Shown piece after piece: positions 10,617-19,980 of a stretch of 64,000 nucleotides of DNA. The translations under genes were made by a program, and so were the position numbers. This DNA is from Corynebacterium kroppenstedtii DSM 44385 (GTDB lineage: Bacteria; Actinomycetota; Actinomycetes; Mycobacteriales; Mycobacteriaceae). The stretch's first letter is position 1, and each line of letters starts with the position of its first letter. The stretch covers positions 930,001-994,000 of the forward strand of contig NC_012704.1 in NCBI RefSeq assembly GCF_000023145.1. Direction: 5' to 3'. The notes under the pieces are model-generated. The model was not told the origin of the DNA. It saw nothing but the letters and a program-made list of their open reading frames with translations, and searched no databases.

Positions 10617-12044
10617 GTGGATAGAAGAACGAAAATTGTTTGTACATTGGGTCCGGCGGTAGCCAGTGCGGAAAAGATCCGTGCTCTGGTTGACGCAGGA
10701 ATGGACGTAGCACGACTGAACTGCTCACACGGCGTTCACGCCGACCACGAACAGAACTACAAGTGGGTTCGGCAGGCTTCCGACGAAACCGGCCGCGCCG
10801 TCGGGATTTTGGCTGACCTCCAGGGTCCGAAAATCCGGTTGGGCTGGTTCAAAAACCACGAGGAAATGTGGGAAACCGGCGAAACGGTGCGCATTACCGT
10901 TGACGAGATCGAGGGTACGCACGATCGTGTATCCACGACATACAAGAATCTCGCCAAGGATGCTAAGCCCGGTGACCGCCTCCTCGTCGACGATGGCAAG
11001 GTTGGCCTGGTCTGCAAGGCCGTTAAAGGCAACGATGTGATCTGTGAGGTCACTGAGGGTGGCCCCGTGTCAGACCACAAGGGTGTGTCCCTTCCTGGCA
11101 TGGATATTTCCGTCCCGGCATTATCTGAAAAAGATATTGAGGACCTTCGCTTCGCACTCCGTTTGGGTGTCGACGTTATCGCTCTGTCGTTTGTCCGTTC
11201 GCCGGCAGACGTTGAGCTCGTCCACAAGATCATGGACGAGGAAGGCCGTCGACTTCCGGTCATTGCGAAGTTGGAAAAGCCTGAAGCCATCGACGCCCTG
11301 GAGCCCATCATCATGGCCTTCGACGCCATCATGATTGCCCGTGGTGACATGGGTGTCGAGGTTCCGCTCGAAGACGTGCCGATGGTTCAGAAGCGCGCCA
11401 TCCAGATTGCCCGTGAAAACGCTAAGCCAGTCATCGTGGCAACGCAGATGCTGGATTCCATGATCACGAATTCACGTCCGACGCGTGCTGAAGCGTCCGA
11501 CGTTGCTAACGCTGTCTTGGACGGCACGGACGCGGTCATGCTGTCCGGCGAGATTTCCGTCGGTAAGTACCCGGTAGAAACCGTCAAGACCATGGCCCGC
11601 ATCGTGAAGGCTGCCGAGCAGGACGGCACGGTGCCGCCGCTCAGCCACGTTCCGCGCACCAAGCGTGGCGTTGTGTCGTACGCGGCGCGCGATATCGCGG
11701 AGCGTCTGAATGCTCGTGCTGTTGTCGCGTTCACCAGTTCAGGCGATACGGCACGTCGTGTGGCTCGTCTCCACAGCTTCCTCCCGTTGTTGGTGTTCAC
11801 CCCGAACCCCGCCGTGCGGTCACAGTTGGCTGTCACGTGGGGCGCGGAGACCTTCTTGACACCTGAGGTCAAGACCACCGACGAGATGGTTGCCGAGGTT
11901 GATAAAGCTCTGCTGGCTATCGACGGCTATGAGCGCGGCGACACGGTCGTCATCGCTGCCGGTTCTCCTCCCGGAGTTGAAGGCAACACCAACATGATTC
12001 ACGTTCACATGTTGGGTGAAGACCTCGAAGGCCACGAGCGCTAG
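10617..12044 (+). CDS. pyk: Pyruvate kinase
   Basis: Glycolytic enzyme of about 475 residues making pyruvate and ATP from phosphoenolpyruvate and ADP. Motifs: RRTKIVCTLGPA at the N-terminus, ADLQGPKIRLG, the PK signature around VIAKLEKPEA and IMIARGDMGVEVP (catalytic Lys, metal Glu and Asp), and a C-terminal allosteric domain. GTG 10617 is chosen because the protein then begins VDRRTKIVCT, as in C. glutamicum; in-frame GTGs at 10593 and 10611 are alternatives, and GGAGCGGG lies at 10595. The lgt-pyk order is close to that in mycobacteria. Confidence 0.96.
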   Translation: MDRRTKIVCTLGPAVASAEKIRALVDAGMDVARLNCSHGVHADHEQNYKWVRQASDETGRAVGILADLQGPKIRLGWFKNHEEMWETGETVRITVDEIEGTHDRVSTTYKNLAKDAKPGDRLLVDDGKVGLVCKAVKGNDVICEVTEGGPVSDHKGVSLPGMDISVPALSEKDIEDLRFALRLGVDVIALSFVRSPADVELVHKIMDEEGRRLPVIAKLEKPEAIDALEPIIMAFDAIMIARGDMGVEVPLEDVPMVQKRAIQIARENAKPVIVATQMLDSMITNSRPTRAEASDVANAVLDGTDAVMLSGEISVGKYPVETVKTMARIVKAAEQDGTVPPLSHVPRTKRGVVSYAARDIAERLNARAVVAFTSSGDTARRVARLHSFLPLLVFTPNPAVRSQLAVTWGAETFLTPEVKTTDEMVAEVDKALLAIDGYERGDTVVIAAGSPPGVEGNTNMIHVHMLGEDLEGHER

Positions 12045-12120
12045 ATTGTCGGTTCCTACACCGTAGCCATTGCGAGGTATCGCGATGGCCGGGGTGTGGT
12101 GGATGCCAATCACAACGCGA

Positions 12121-12157
12121 ACCGGGCCGCACCATGATGTGTGCGGCCCGGTTTTTC
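12121..12157 (+). terminator. Rho-independent terminator of pyk
   Basis: A perfect 12-bp stem, ACCGGGCCGCAC (12121-12132) with GTGCGGCCCGGT (12141-12152), an 8-base loop and a following T-run. It sits between pyk and the convergent amidohydrolase gene. Confidence 0.93.
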
Positions 12158-12168
12158 TATGCCGAACA

Positions 12169-13455
12169 CTACTCCTTGAAAAGGAAGCTCAGCGGTGCTG
12201 CCGCCGCAGCCTTCGTCGTCGATGAGATAGTCGAGAGATCGGGGAGGAACGTCGCCATATGGTTGGCGGGAACAGGCGTTTCCTCACGCTTCTCCCATTG
12301 TTCATCCGGGGTGATGCCGGCAGTCCAGAACAAATAGGGCACATCAAAGTGCCGCGGTATCTCCGAAAAGTCCTCCGACGCCGTCCACCGCTCAGCATCA
12401 ATGGAGGAATCCCCAAAGACAGCATCAAATGTCTCGCGGACATGAGAAAACACGGCGGGGTCATTGTCGGTCAGTTCGCCGTGAGCCCAGTACTCTATGT
12501 CCGGCTCGGCGGGGCACCCCGATGCCTCACACTCGGCGCGGATCACTCGTTCGATAGCGCGATACACATGATCGCGGACGTTGGTGTTGTAGAACCGGCA
12601 GTTCAACGTCAGGGTAGCGGTGTCCGGGATGGAATTGTTCGTATTACCAGCGTGGATTTGCCCGACAGAGACGACGGCGAATTCGCCGGGGTCGACTTCT
12701 CGTCCGACGATCCCTTGTAAACGAAGAATGACGTGTGCCGCAACATAAATGGGATCCACGGATTGATGAGGGCTCGACGCGTGAGCACTCGTTCCATGAA
12801 TGGTCACCGTGATGGAGTCACACGCTGCGAGGGCGGCCCCCGGCATACTCATAATCGTTCCAGCTTTTCCAGGCACAATGTGCTGGCCCAGGCAGAGGTC
12901 AGGGCGTGAAATCTCGTCGGCCAGGCCATCGTGGACCATGGCACCAGCCCCAGCGGTGACTTCTTCGGCAGGTTGGAATAGGGCGTGGAAGGTTCCTGAC
13001 CAGCGCTGACGTGTAGCGTCGAGAATGGCAACCGCCCCGAGCAAAGCGGTGGTGTGCATATCGTGCCCACAGGCATGCATGACACCAGTTTCGTTGCCAT
13101 CACGCCCAGTCGTGCGCACAGTAGAGGCGTACGGCGCGCCGGTATTCTCAGTGACAGGTAGGGCGTCGAAATCCGCGCGCGCGAGAATCGTCGGTCCCTC
13201 GCCGTTAGAGATCGTTGCCACGAGCCCATGCCCACCTATGGGACGCGACACAGTGCAATTGTAGTGAGACAACCGCTCGCGTATGGCAATCGCAGTTTTT
13301 TCTTCGCGTTCAGATAACTCGGGATGAGAATGCATCCAGGTATAGAACTCTTGCTGCCAACTGAGGTCGGCCGGGTTGGCATCAAGCAACTCCGCAATGG
13401 CTGCACCGGGGGCACGAACATGAGCGACGGATTCTATATCTGCAGTGTTTGTCAT
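12169..13455 (-). CDS. M20-family amidohydrolase / N-acyl amino acid hydrolase
   Basis: Metal-dependent amidohydrolase of 428 residues. Metal-binding motifs: MHACGHDMHTTALLGA, QPAEE and the late ASEDFSEI; a dimerisation-domain segment IHGTSAHASSPHQSVDP follows. The family (M20D, hippurate or N-acyl-amino-acid hydrolases) removes acyl groups from amino acids. Resemblance to the corynebacterial N-acyl-glutamine aminoacylase AgaA is general, so the substrate is not assigned. No signal peptide is seen, so it is cytosolic. It follows the lipoprotein gene in the same direction with a 123-base gap and may share its transcript. Confidence 0.88.
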   Translation of the reverse strand: MTNTADIESVAHVRAPGAAIAELLDANPADLSWQQEFYTWMHSHPELSEREEKTAIAIRERLSHYNCTVSRPIGGHGLVATISNGEGPTILARADFDALPVTENTGAPYASTVRTTGRDGNETGVMHACGHDMHTTALLGAVAILDATRQRWSGTFHALFQPAEEVTAGAGAMVHDGLADEISRPDLCLGQHIVPGKAGTIMSMPGAALAACDSITVTIHGTSAHASSPHQSVDPIYVAAHVILRLQGIVGREVDPGEFAVVSVGQIHAGNTNNSIPDTATLTLNCRFYNTNVRDHVYRAIERVIRAECEASGCPAEPDIEYWAHGELTDNDPAVFSHVRETFDAVFGDSSIDAERWTASEDFSEIPRHFDVPYLFWTAGITPDEQWEKREETPVPANHMATFLPDLSTISSTTKAAAAAPLSFLFKE

Positions 13456-13578
13456 TCTTTTCCTCCATCTTCTGGTGAACCGTATCCGTTCACTGATCGG
13501 ACGCGATGTGCTTTACCAGTGTAGGCGCACCATGCTCGATAGAGTCAGGCAGCAATCTGCCCCGGGGCAGCGGGTGAG

Positions 13579-15372
13579 TTACTGATAGCTAATGAAGTCC
13601 GGGCGAGGTTTAATCGCCATCGTGTCCTTCGGATCGAGCATGGGCTTGTCTTCGTCGTAGAAGTTCTTCCACCCCAGGCTGATCTTGGGGTTCAAATCCT
13701 GCTGAATCACGTGCCAGGTATCCAGCTTGATGGATTGCGATCCGTGGCCATCGATGTGGATAACCATCGCAATGTTATCGGTACCTGGGATCATCTTGTC
13801 GCGATTGCGAATCATATGAACCTTGAACTGGTGAACGACCAGGGGCTTCTGCGGCAGTTTGTTGTCCTCAGTAAGCTTGTCCAGCCACTTAACAACGTCA
13901 TTGATTTCCTGGGCGTCGACGTGACCGATCTGCTCCATGGGCAGTTCGTTACCGTAGAGACGCCACTCGGGATCGAGTGCCAGTCCGACATAAGGCTTTT
14001 TGAGCAGCTTCTCGTATTTCTTTGCCTGTTCCAGGAGAGTCATGCGCCCAGGCTGAAGGTCAATGACCGCATACCCGCCGGCTTTGTTAATAGCATCAAT
14101 CCACGGCTCGACGGTGTCGGAATCGATGAAGCGGCTGTACGAGTTGTCCTTTTCTGGTTCCGACGACGCAACAGTCACGATGATTTCGAACGCCGGGATC
14201 ACAGGCTGATCTGTGAAGGCTTCGTAGCTCTTGGCCATCTTCTTCGCCCGGGCGACGGACGCATCTTTTCCTTGCTCCCCGAGGCACCCGAGATCGGGCC
14301 CGTCGGTGGAGCCGTAAAGTGCGACGATGTGCCGGCCAGGCGTGACGAGTCCGCCTCCACCTGGCTGTTCTTTGTCAATGCTCTTGGCTTTGTCGATACG
14401 ACGAGAGAGCGTGTCCTTGTCCCCGAACAGTTCGCCCAGGGCAATGACATGGTCGTCCTTCTTGACGATCTCGATTGACTCATGGGTGGCGCGGGGGTCG
14501 GCTGCGGGGAGGCGGACGACGTTCTGGCCGGCGACGGATGCGTTGGTGAAACTTGCGGGGCTCGTGTCGGGAGCGACGAAAACGTGTCCGTCAGAGTCAG
14601 GTTCTTTGTCCGCTTTGCTGTCCGGGTTCCACGGCGCTGTGAGAACCGGGCGGGGAGTGTACGGTGCACCATCGGATGTGGTGGGAAGGTTGGGAGTACT
14701 CGGTGCGCTGCTGCTCGCGCTCTTTTTAGCGCTGGATGACGGCTTCGACGAGCTTGTGGTACTCGATGTGCTCGCCGCCGCACTGGCCGCCGCTGCCGGC
14801 GCAGTCCCGGATCCGTCGCCTTCAATGGGGGCATCCGGAATAACCACAAGGTCACGGAAAGAGTATTGACCTTTGTCTAATCCATCTGGCCACGAATCGG
14901 GCGTCGTTTCGTGAGTTTTCGCCGACGAAGACAGCGAGCCTAGGGAATCGCCCTTGAGGGTGACAATGTCGTCGACTCCCAATCGGTCAAGTTCAGACTC
15001 AATGTCTTTGCGGGAGTCATCCTCGTTAGTCGCGTCGATGAGGAAAACGGGAACTCCAGCACTGGCGGCCAGGTTGCAGGCCCGTGCGCGCGTCGCGGAA
15101 TCGGCGTTGGGTCCAGTGACGACAGCGGCTTTTGCTGAGTTCAGGAATGTGGAACTCGTCTTGGTACCCGTGGGATCGTCGCCGATGACGTCCGTTTTGT
15201 CCGAGGTCTTCTTTGTTGAGACGGTGTCATTGCCACCACCGCCTGAGCTACTTGAACAGCCGCTGAGGCTTCCGGCTACTCCGGCAGCTCCGAGTGCTGT
15301 GACGGCCGCGCCCACTGTTGTTAAGAATGTCCGGCGAGTGACTGGTCGGGCAAAAGGACGTGAGGATGACAT
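13579..15372 (-). CDS. Tat-exported lipoprotein of unknown family
   Basis: I do not recognise a named family. The N-terminus of this 597-residue protein has a twin-arginine signal (VTRRTFLTT), a hydrophobic stretch and a lipobox LSGC at about residues 36-39, followed by a Gly/Ser tether. Residues about 80-170 look like a small alpha/beta domain. Residues about 195-240 form a long Ser/Ala/Thr-rich linker. Residues about 275-597 make a second globular domain with AVIDLQPGRMTLLEQ, LALDPEWRLYG and MVIHIDGHG, which could be an alpha/beta barrel. It is expected on the outer face of the membrane, matured by Lgt. No enzymatic function is claimed. Confidence 0.85.
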   Translation of the reverse strand: MSSSRPFARPVTRRTFLTTVGAAVTALGAAGVAGSLSGCSSSSGGGGNDTVSTKKTSDKTDVIGDDPTGTKTSSTFLNSAKAAVVTGPNADSATRARACNLAASAGVPVFLIDATNEDDSRKDIESELDRLGVDDIVTLKGDSLGSLSSSAKTHETTPDSWPDGLDKGQYSFRDLVVIPDAPIEGDGSGTAPAAAASAAASTSSTTSSSKPSSSAKKSASSSAPSTPNLPTTSDGAPYTPRPVLTAPWNPDSKADKEPDSDGHVFVAPDTSPASFTNASVAGQNVVRLPAADPRATHESIEIVKKDDHVIALGELFGDKDTLSRRIDKAKSIDKEQPGGGGLVTPGRHIVALYGSTDGPDLGCLGEQGKDASVARAKKMAKSYEAFTDQPVIPAFEIIVTVASSEPEKDNSYSRFIDSDTVEPWIDAINKAGGYAVIDLQPGRMTLLEQAKKYEKLLKKPYVGLALDPEWRLYGNELPMEQIGHVDAQEINDVVKWLDKLTEDNKLPQKPLVVHQFKVHMIRNRDKMIPGTDNIAMVIHIDGHGSQSIKLDTWHVIQQDLNPKISLGWKNFYDEDKPMLDPKDTMAIKPRPDFISYQ

Positions 15373-15550
15373 GTATTTTCTCCTGCGGGTTGAAACACCA
15401 GTGGTGTCCCCATCGTGCGACGACAGAACAGTGCGTGAACGAGGAAACTGTAGGCAAAACTGTATGCAATGGAACCTTTTTACCGGCTTTACCGTATTTA
15501 CTGTAACAATGCGAAATGTTGTGGTGCACTGAGCTGTATCGAGAAAGCAG

Positions 15551-15583
15551 AAAACAGGGGTAGTCGATGACCGAGATACCCCC
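15551..15583 (-). terminator. Terminator of the NCS1 permease gene
   Basis: On the minus strand a stem GGGGTA/TACCCC with an inner TCG/CGA pairing is followed by TGTTTTC. It begins 12 bases downstream of the permease stop codon. Confidence 0.65.
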
Positions 15584-15594
15584 GTTGTAGTTAG

Positions 15595-17283
15595 TTACTC
15601 AACCGGAAGAACATGACGGCCTTGCCGATCGGTGGTAAGAGCCAGCGAGGAAATGTACTGCTTTTCACCTGTAGGGGAAGGAACAGCGGACGCGAGAACA
15701 TCGGGACGTTCAACCATTTCTCCGGTAACACAGCATCGGAAGAGCTCATCCGACGGATTTCCGTGATCATCGAAAAGAGGGGAGTCCACGCCGTCGTCGG
15801 TTCGACGAAGATAAAACTGCCCACGGGTGATGATGGCAATTAGTGGTGTGGCGACGACCGCGATGGCGGCTGCAAGGAGTGCCGAGTAGGGCTGAATGGT
15901 CGCGCCGAGGACGCCGAAATACGCAGCGATTGAGGTGGTGGCGGAAAGTAAGAGCGCCCCGATTCCCACAGGGTTGATCGGGAAAATCATTCCGCGTCGA
16001 TATTCTGGATAGCGGGGAGAAATGCCGAGTACATATTTGTTTATTGCAATGTCAGATGCCACCGTGAAAATCCACGCGATAGCCACGTTGGAATAGAAAC
16101 CAAGAATGGAGTTCAACATGGAGAACATATTGAATTCCATGAGAGACAGCGCAATACCGACATTGACAAAGACGAAGACGATCCTGCCGGGGTAGCGACG
16201 AGTTAAACGCGTATATGCATTGGTCCACGCCAGTGAACCGCTATATGCATTTGTGACGTTAATTTTGATTTGGCTCATGACGACCAGGATCACGGCGAGT
16301 GTGATGGCAAGCCAGGTCGGCATCATATTCGTGTACATGGCGAAGAACTGGTGGACCGGCTCGCTGGCCGTTCCTGGTGAATCATTGAGAACAGCCATGA
16401 CATACACTGCGAGGAAAACACCAATGATTTGTTTGGTGGCGCCGAAGATGACCCAGCCAGGTCCCGAGAGGATGACAGCGGTCCACCATTTGCGTTTGTT
16501 GTCCGGGGTTTTGGGCGGCATAAAACGGATGTAATCAATGTTTTCGGCAATTTGTGCTGTCAGTGAGAGGCAGACACCGGCAGCCAACATCATGGATGCG
16601 AAATCCGCATGGCCGGGACCATTTCCCGCGTAGTGAGCAAAAGTATGGACACTCGATGGATGCTGAATAATCAGAACGATGAGGGGCAGAACCATCATCA
16701 CAATCCACAGTGGATTCGTTGCTTTCTGAATCTTTGATAAAGACTTCATCCCATACATGACCAGTGGGATGACGATCAACGAAGAGACCAAGTACCCAGC
16801 CCATAGTGGGATTCCAAGGCCCATTTTGAGCCCTTGTCCCATAATTGAACCTTCAGTTGCAAAGAAAATAAAGGTGAACGAAGCGAAGATGATATTCGTG
16901 ACGACCGATCCGTAATAGCCGAATCCGCTTCCCCGTGTAATAAGGTCGAGATCTAGATTGTATTTAGCCGCATAGACGGCGAGGGGAAAGCTCGACAGAA
17001 AGATTAATACCGCGGCAATAAGAATTCCACCGACCGCATTCACTGTTCCGTGGGCAATTCCGATCCCAGCTCCGATCGAGAAATCAGCAAGATAAGCGAT
17101 GCCGCCGAGTGCCGACGCTGCGACTGCGGACGTTGCCCAGGTCCGGTAGTGCCGTGGTGCGAACCGGAGGGGATAGTCGTCACCGAAATTGGATTGGGAC
17201 TGGTGAGGCGTGGGAGCGTGCTGGGGAGTGACCGGCGTCGTCGCGGGACGTACCGGGGTAGTGTCTGTCATCGTCATAGACAC
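15595..17283 (-). CDS. NCS1-family purine/cytosine permease (CodB-like)
   Basis: A polytopic transporter of 562 residues with about 12 hydrophobic segments. The pattern is that of NCS1 nucleobase symporters: the N-terminal PLRFAPRHYRTW, a conserved GSGFGYYGSV after the third segment and a hydrophilic C-terminal tail. These proteins import cytosine, purines, allantoin or hydantoins with protons or sodium; the substrate cannot be fixed from sequence. It starts with GTG 17283 or ATG 17277/17271. It lies 125 bases downstream of ureD in the same direction. If it imports a nitrogenous base, it would fit a nitrogen-scavenging region with urease, but it may be an independent unit. Confidence 0.88.
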   Translation of the reverse strand: MSMTMTDTTPVRPATTPVTPQHAPTPHQSQSNFGDDYPLRFAPRHYRTWATSAVAASALGGIAYLADFSIGAGIGIAHGTVNAVGGILIAAVLIFLSSFPLAVYAAKYNLDLDLITRGSGFGYYGSVVTNIIFASFTFIFFATEGSIMGQGLKMGLGIPLWAGYLVSSLIVIPLVMYGMKSLSKIQKATNPLWIVMMVLPLIVLIIQHPSSVHTFAHYAGNGPGHADFASMMLAAGVCLSLTAQIAENIDYIRFMPPKTPDNKRKWWTAVILSGPGWVIFGATKQIIGVFLAVYVMAVLNDSPGTASEPVHQFFAMYTNMMPTWLAITLAVILVVMSQIKINVTNAYSGSLAWTNAYTRLTRRYPGRIVFVFVNVGIALSLMEFNMFSMLNSILGFYSNVAIAWIFTVASDIAINKYVLGISPRYPEYRRGMIFPINPVGIGALLLSATTSIAAYFGVLGATIQPYSALLAAAIAVVATPLIAIITRGQFYLRRTDDGVDSPLFDDHGNPSDELFRCCVTGEMVERPDVLASAVPSPTGEKQYISSLALTTDRQGRHVLPVE

Positions 17284-17333
17284 GTAAATTATGGGGCTAA
17301 TGTCACGAACGCGCTCCCACTATATGAATATCA

Positions 17334-17377
17334 GGTGACCTAGGTAAACAACGCGTTACCGCGCGGAAATGGTCACC
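17334..17377. promoter_or_regulatory. Inverted repeat between ureD and the permease gene
   Basis: GGTGACC (17334-17340) and GGTCACC (17371-17377) are perfect 7-bp arms around 30 bases. A nested near-match GGTAAAC/GTTACC lies inside. It could be an operator or a weak terminator between ureD and the permease gene. No T-run follows on the minus strand. Confidence 0.35.
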
Positions 17378-17408
17378 AGCGACCCGTGGGACGAAGACGT
17401 GTCAAGAA

Positions 17409-18464
17409 TTAGTACTTCCGCAACCGTGGCGCTGGTGCTGAAAGAAGTGTTTCGCGCGCCTCCGTCCACAACCGGTCACGAGCGATTCGTGCCTCATCAG
17501 CAGTGGCAGCAAGGATACGCACCCAGACCCCAGATTCATAGGGGAGAGTTGATGCAGCCCACCGAACTGATGCTGGGAAATCGGAGTCCGGCAAGCGTCG
17601 GAGCACGTCGAGAAGTGCTCGGGTAGATTGCGGTGAAGGCGCAACTATCCAGACATTGGACCATGCGCCATAGTTACGCATGCCGAGCAGCCGACTGCCC
17701 GTATGCGGACGCAAGAGTCCGCGATCAATAACGAGCGGCCTGCAGTCGGATTCTCCGAGTCGCGCGAAATCATGCGGGTGGTTGGCGCGCGGTTGATCGA
17801 TTCGTGTTTCCATGGACAACGCGTCGTAGCGGTGCCACTCACCGCGACCCAGTCGTCCCGCCGCAATACAATCGCTGACTATGGCGCAACCCCCTCGAGC
17901 AGCGGTAACTCTCATAGACAGATGAGCCCGGGAACCCCCATAGGGGATCAGGTGGTCAGGCATGTATTCGACAGTGCTTCCCGGGCCAACAGTCAAGTTG
18001 ACGTGTTGTATCGCTAGCCCCACATCCATGCGATGTATAGGCGTCGCCGCCTGAGTGGTGATAAGAGCCGACGCCGGTCGTGTTTCGCCGACGCGAATAT
18101 CAACAAGGTATCGATCATTGTGAGCAAGCCCAGCACCCGTCGTCATGATGTAGAGCAGCGGTGTGCCAGGTTGGTGCGGGTCCGTGTACAGCGGCCGCAT
18201 AAGAGCAAGCGGAGCTTTCGCGATTTTCTCCGCGACGACTGATCTTTTCCCCGCCGGCTTATCCCCAGTTGAGTCCACTCGGGCGTGCAGAAAACCGACT
18301 TTGCCAGGGGAACCGACCGGGAGTGCCCGGTGGTCACCGGACTGCGACTGACCGCGGAGTTCCTTGGCGATCCTCGGCGGAATGGGAAGCGTAGCCGCCG
18401 CGTCGTAGAGGGAAGCAAAAGTAGGGGAGGAGATATTGCTCTCCACTGGGGTCTGGGGTGCCAC
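17409..18464 (-). CDS. ureD: Urease accessory protein UreD
   Basis: UreD/UreH scaffold of 351 residues that binds apo-urease and helps UreF and UreG insert nickel. Recognisable family segments: DIRVGETRPASALITTQAATPIHRM after the first third (shown in part), EYMPDHLIPYGGSRAHLS and CIAAGRLGRGEWHRYD. GTG 18464 is chosen, 3 bases after the ureG stop and behind AGGGG. It is the last urease gene in the cluster. The N-terminal 30 residues are poorly conserved. Confidence 0.9.
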   Translation of the reverse strand: MAPQTPVESNISSPTFASLYDAAATLPIPPRIAKELRGQSQSGDHRALPVGSPGKVGFLHARVDSTGDKPAGKRSVVAEKIAKAPLALMRPLYTDPHQPGTPLLYIMTTGAGLAHNDRYLVDIRVGETRPASALITTQAATPIHRMDVGLAIQHVNLTVGPGSTVEYMPDHLIPYGGSRAHLSMRVTAARGGCAIVSDCIAAGRLGRGEWHRYDALSMETRIDQPRANHPHDFARLGESDCRPLVIDRGLLRPHTGSRLLGMRNYGAWSNVWIVAPSPQSTRALLDVLRRLPDSDFPASVRWAASTLPYESGVWVRILAATADEARIARDRLWTEARETLLSAPAPRLRKY

Positions 18465-18467
18465 GCC

Positions 18468-19116
18468 CTACCCCTGGTGAGCGTTTCGCTGTGTTTCCAC
18501 AAACTCAGCAAGCTCGGAGAGCCCGTCACCCGTTAACGCATTCGTCGGTAGTACTGGGAGACCACCGCGCACCTCTTTCGCGTCAGCGACCATCTTGTCC
18601 AGATCACACCGGACATAGGGCGCAATATCCGTCTTATTGATAATGAGAAGATCCGATTCCGTCACACCCGGTCCCCGTTTCCGAGGCATTTTGTCGCCTT
18701 CTGCCGTGTCAAGAATAAACACGTATGTTTCCACAAGCGCCGGTGAAAAAGTCAGCGTTAAATTATCGCCACCCGATTCGAACAACAAAGTGTCGATATC
18801 CGGGAAGCGCTCCACCATCTCTGCCGCCGCCATCAAATTCATCGTCGGATCGTCCCGGACAGCCGTGTGGGGGGCAGGATCCTGTTTCTACCCCGATAAT
18901 TCGCGCCGGGTCGAGAATTCCATCTAGCTCCCGACGGATGTGGTTCGCGTCTTCTTGGGTGTAGATATCATTCGTGATGATTCCCACGCTATGACCTTGT
19001 TCGATCAACGTGGGCACGAGTGCCTCGATAATTGCTGTCTTTCCTGAGCCGACGGGACCGCCAAATCCGATGCGATAAATCGAGTGTTCTTCATGACTTG
19101 GGTCATTCTGTGCCAT
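18468..19116 (-). pseudogene. ureG: Urease accessory GTPase UreG, split by a +1 frameshift
   Basis: UreG is the SIMIBI-class GTPase that delivers nickel to urease. The first part, from ATG 19116, has the P-loop [12 protein letters not shown], the [11 protein letters not shown] region and GVETGSCP. The frame then runs off after a six-G run on the plus strand (18869-18874). Dropping one base restores [17 protein letters not shown], the conserved Cys-Pro-His metal motif, and joins the second part, which has [22 protein letters not shown] and the guanine-specificity motif NKTD. Everything else is intact, so this is a single recent lesion or a homopolymer sequencing error. As read, the product would be a non-functional fragment of about 117 residues. 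Confidence 0.92.
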
Positions 19117-19148
19117 AGCGAAATCCTCACAATTCGTACTAGTAATAA

Positions 19149-19952
19149 TTAATTAATGAATAGTCGTGCGGGAGCGGATTCATGTGCCGCACACGCAACA
19201 TCCAAAGCAGGGCTTAGTGTTCCTATATCGTCAACTGATGAATCGCAACACATCTGTACGCATTCGGCGATGTCTGATCCCACCTCATTCACGACCTGCT
19301 GGGCACTGATATGGTCAGCCACGCTTAAACGAACCGCCGCGGAACAGGCTCCAGCCGCAAAAGAAAACAGTTCACAGGACACCGCCATTTCCTGAGACAA
19401 TCCATTGTGATGATGAATGGCTCCAGCGACTATTGCCTGGTTGCCTATGACATTTCCTTTGCGCACGTCGCTGATCAGTGTTCCTAGCGGTGTGTCGTCA
19501 GCGGGGTGCAGCACATCGTCGGCCATCGACAATAATTGCTTGCCGACGCGCATACTCCCGCGCCGTGCATTATCGCTAGGTTTTGTTGCCAAGAGGACCT
19601 CGTCGATGATTCGAAGTGTCCCCGTTGCGGAGTGTGTAGAGCCATTCGCGGGCATCGCGGCCGATGCAGACTGTCGCCACTCCTGAGCCCAGGTCCACGC
19701 CAATGCCGTTGCAATTCCGTCGGTAGGGGCGACGACGTCGGTAATAAGCTCGCGAACAGTTTCTGTGAGAGAGGCGCTGTCTAGCCAATGGCACTGAGAC
19801 AGCCCTTCGAGCCCGTGCGAGAGTGTGTACATTCCCGAAGGGAACGCCGTGTCTGTCCATTGGAGGGCTGATAGGAAGGCCGGAAACATCGATTGCCGTC
19901 CAGACCTATCAGTGCTGTTCATGGTCACGTCGAGATTATTGGAAGAAGACAT
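19149..19952 (-). CDS. ureF: Urease accessory protein UreF
   Basis: An all-helical accessory protein of 267 residues that bridges UreD and UreG on apo-urease. The family hallmark [18 protein letters not shown] is near residues 33-50, and [17 protein letters not shown] in the middle. The length is slightly above the usual 220-240, from non-conserved N-terminal residues and a Ser/Ala stretch. It lies 28 bases downstream of the ureBC stop and 32 bases upstream of ureG in the same operon. Confidence 0.9.
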   Translation of the reverse strand: MSSSNNLDVTMNSTDRSGRQSMFPAFLSALQWTDTAFPSGMYTLSHGLEGLSQCHWLDSASLTETVRELITDVVAPTDGIATALAWTWAQEWRQSASAAMPANGSTHSATGTLRIIDEVLLATKPSDNARRGSMRVGKQLLSMADDVLHPADDTPLGTLISDVRKGNVIGNQAIVAGAIHHHNGLSQEMAVSCELFSFAAGACSAAVRLSVADHISAQQVVNEVGSDIAECVQMCCDSSVDDIGTLSPALDVACAAHESAPARLFIN

Positions 19953-19980
19953 GATTCAAAGCTGTCACCGATATGTCGCG

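Noticed and set aside
12121-12152. Terminator read as serving the minus-strand amidohydrolase too
   Set aside because: There is no T-run on the minus-strand side, so it is assigned to pyk only.
18869-18874. Phase-variation switch at the G6 run in ureG
   Set aside because: Six bases is short for a slippage switch. A sequencing error or simple mutation is at least as likely, so it is not claimed.
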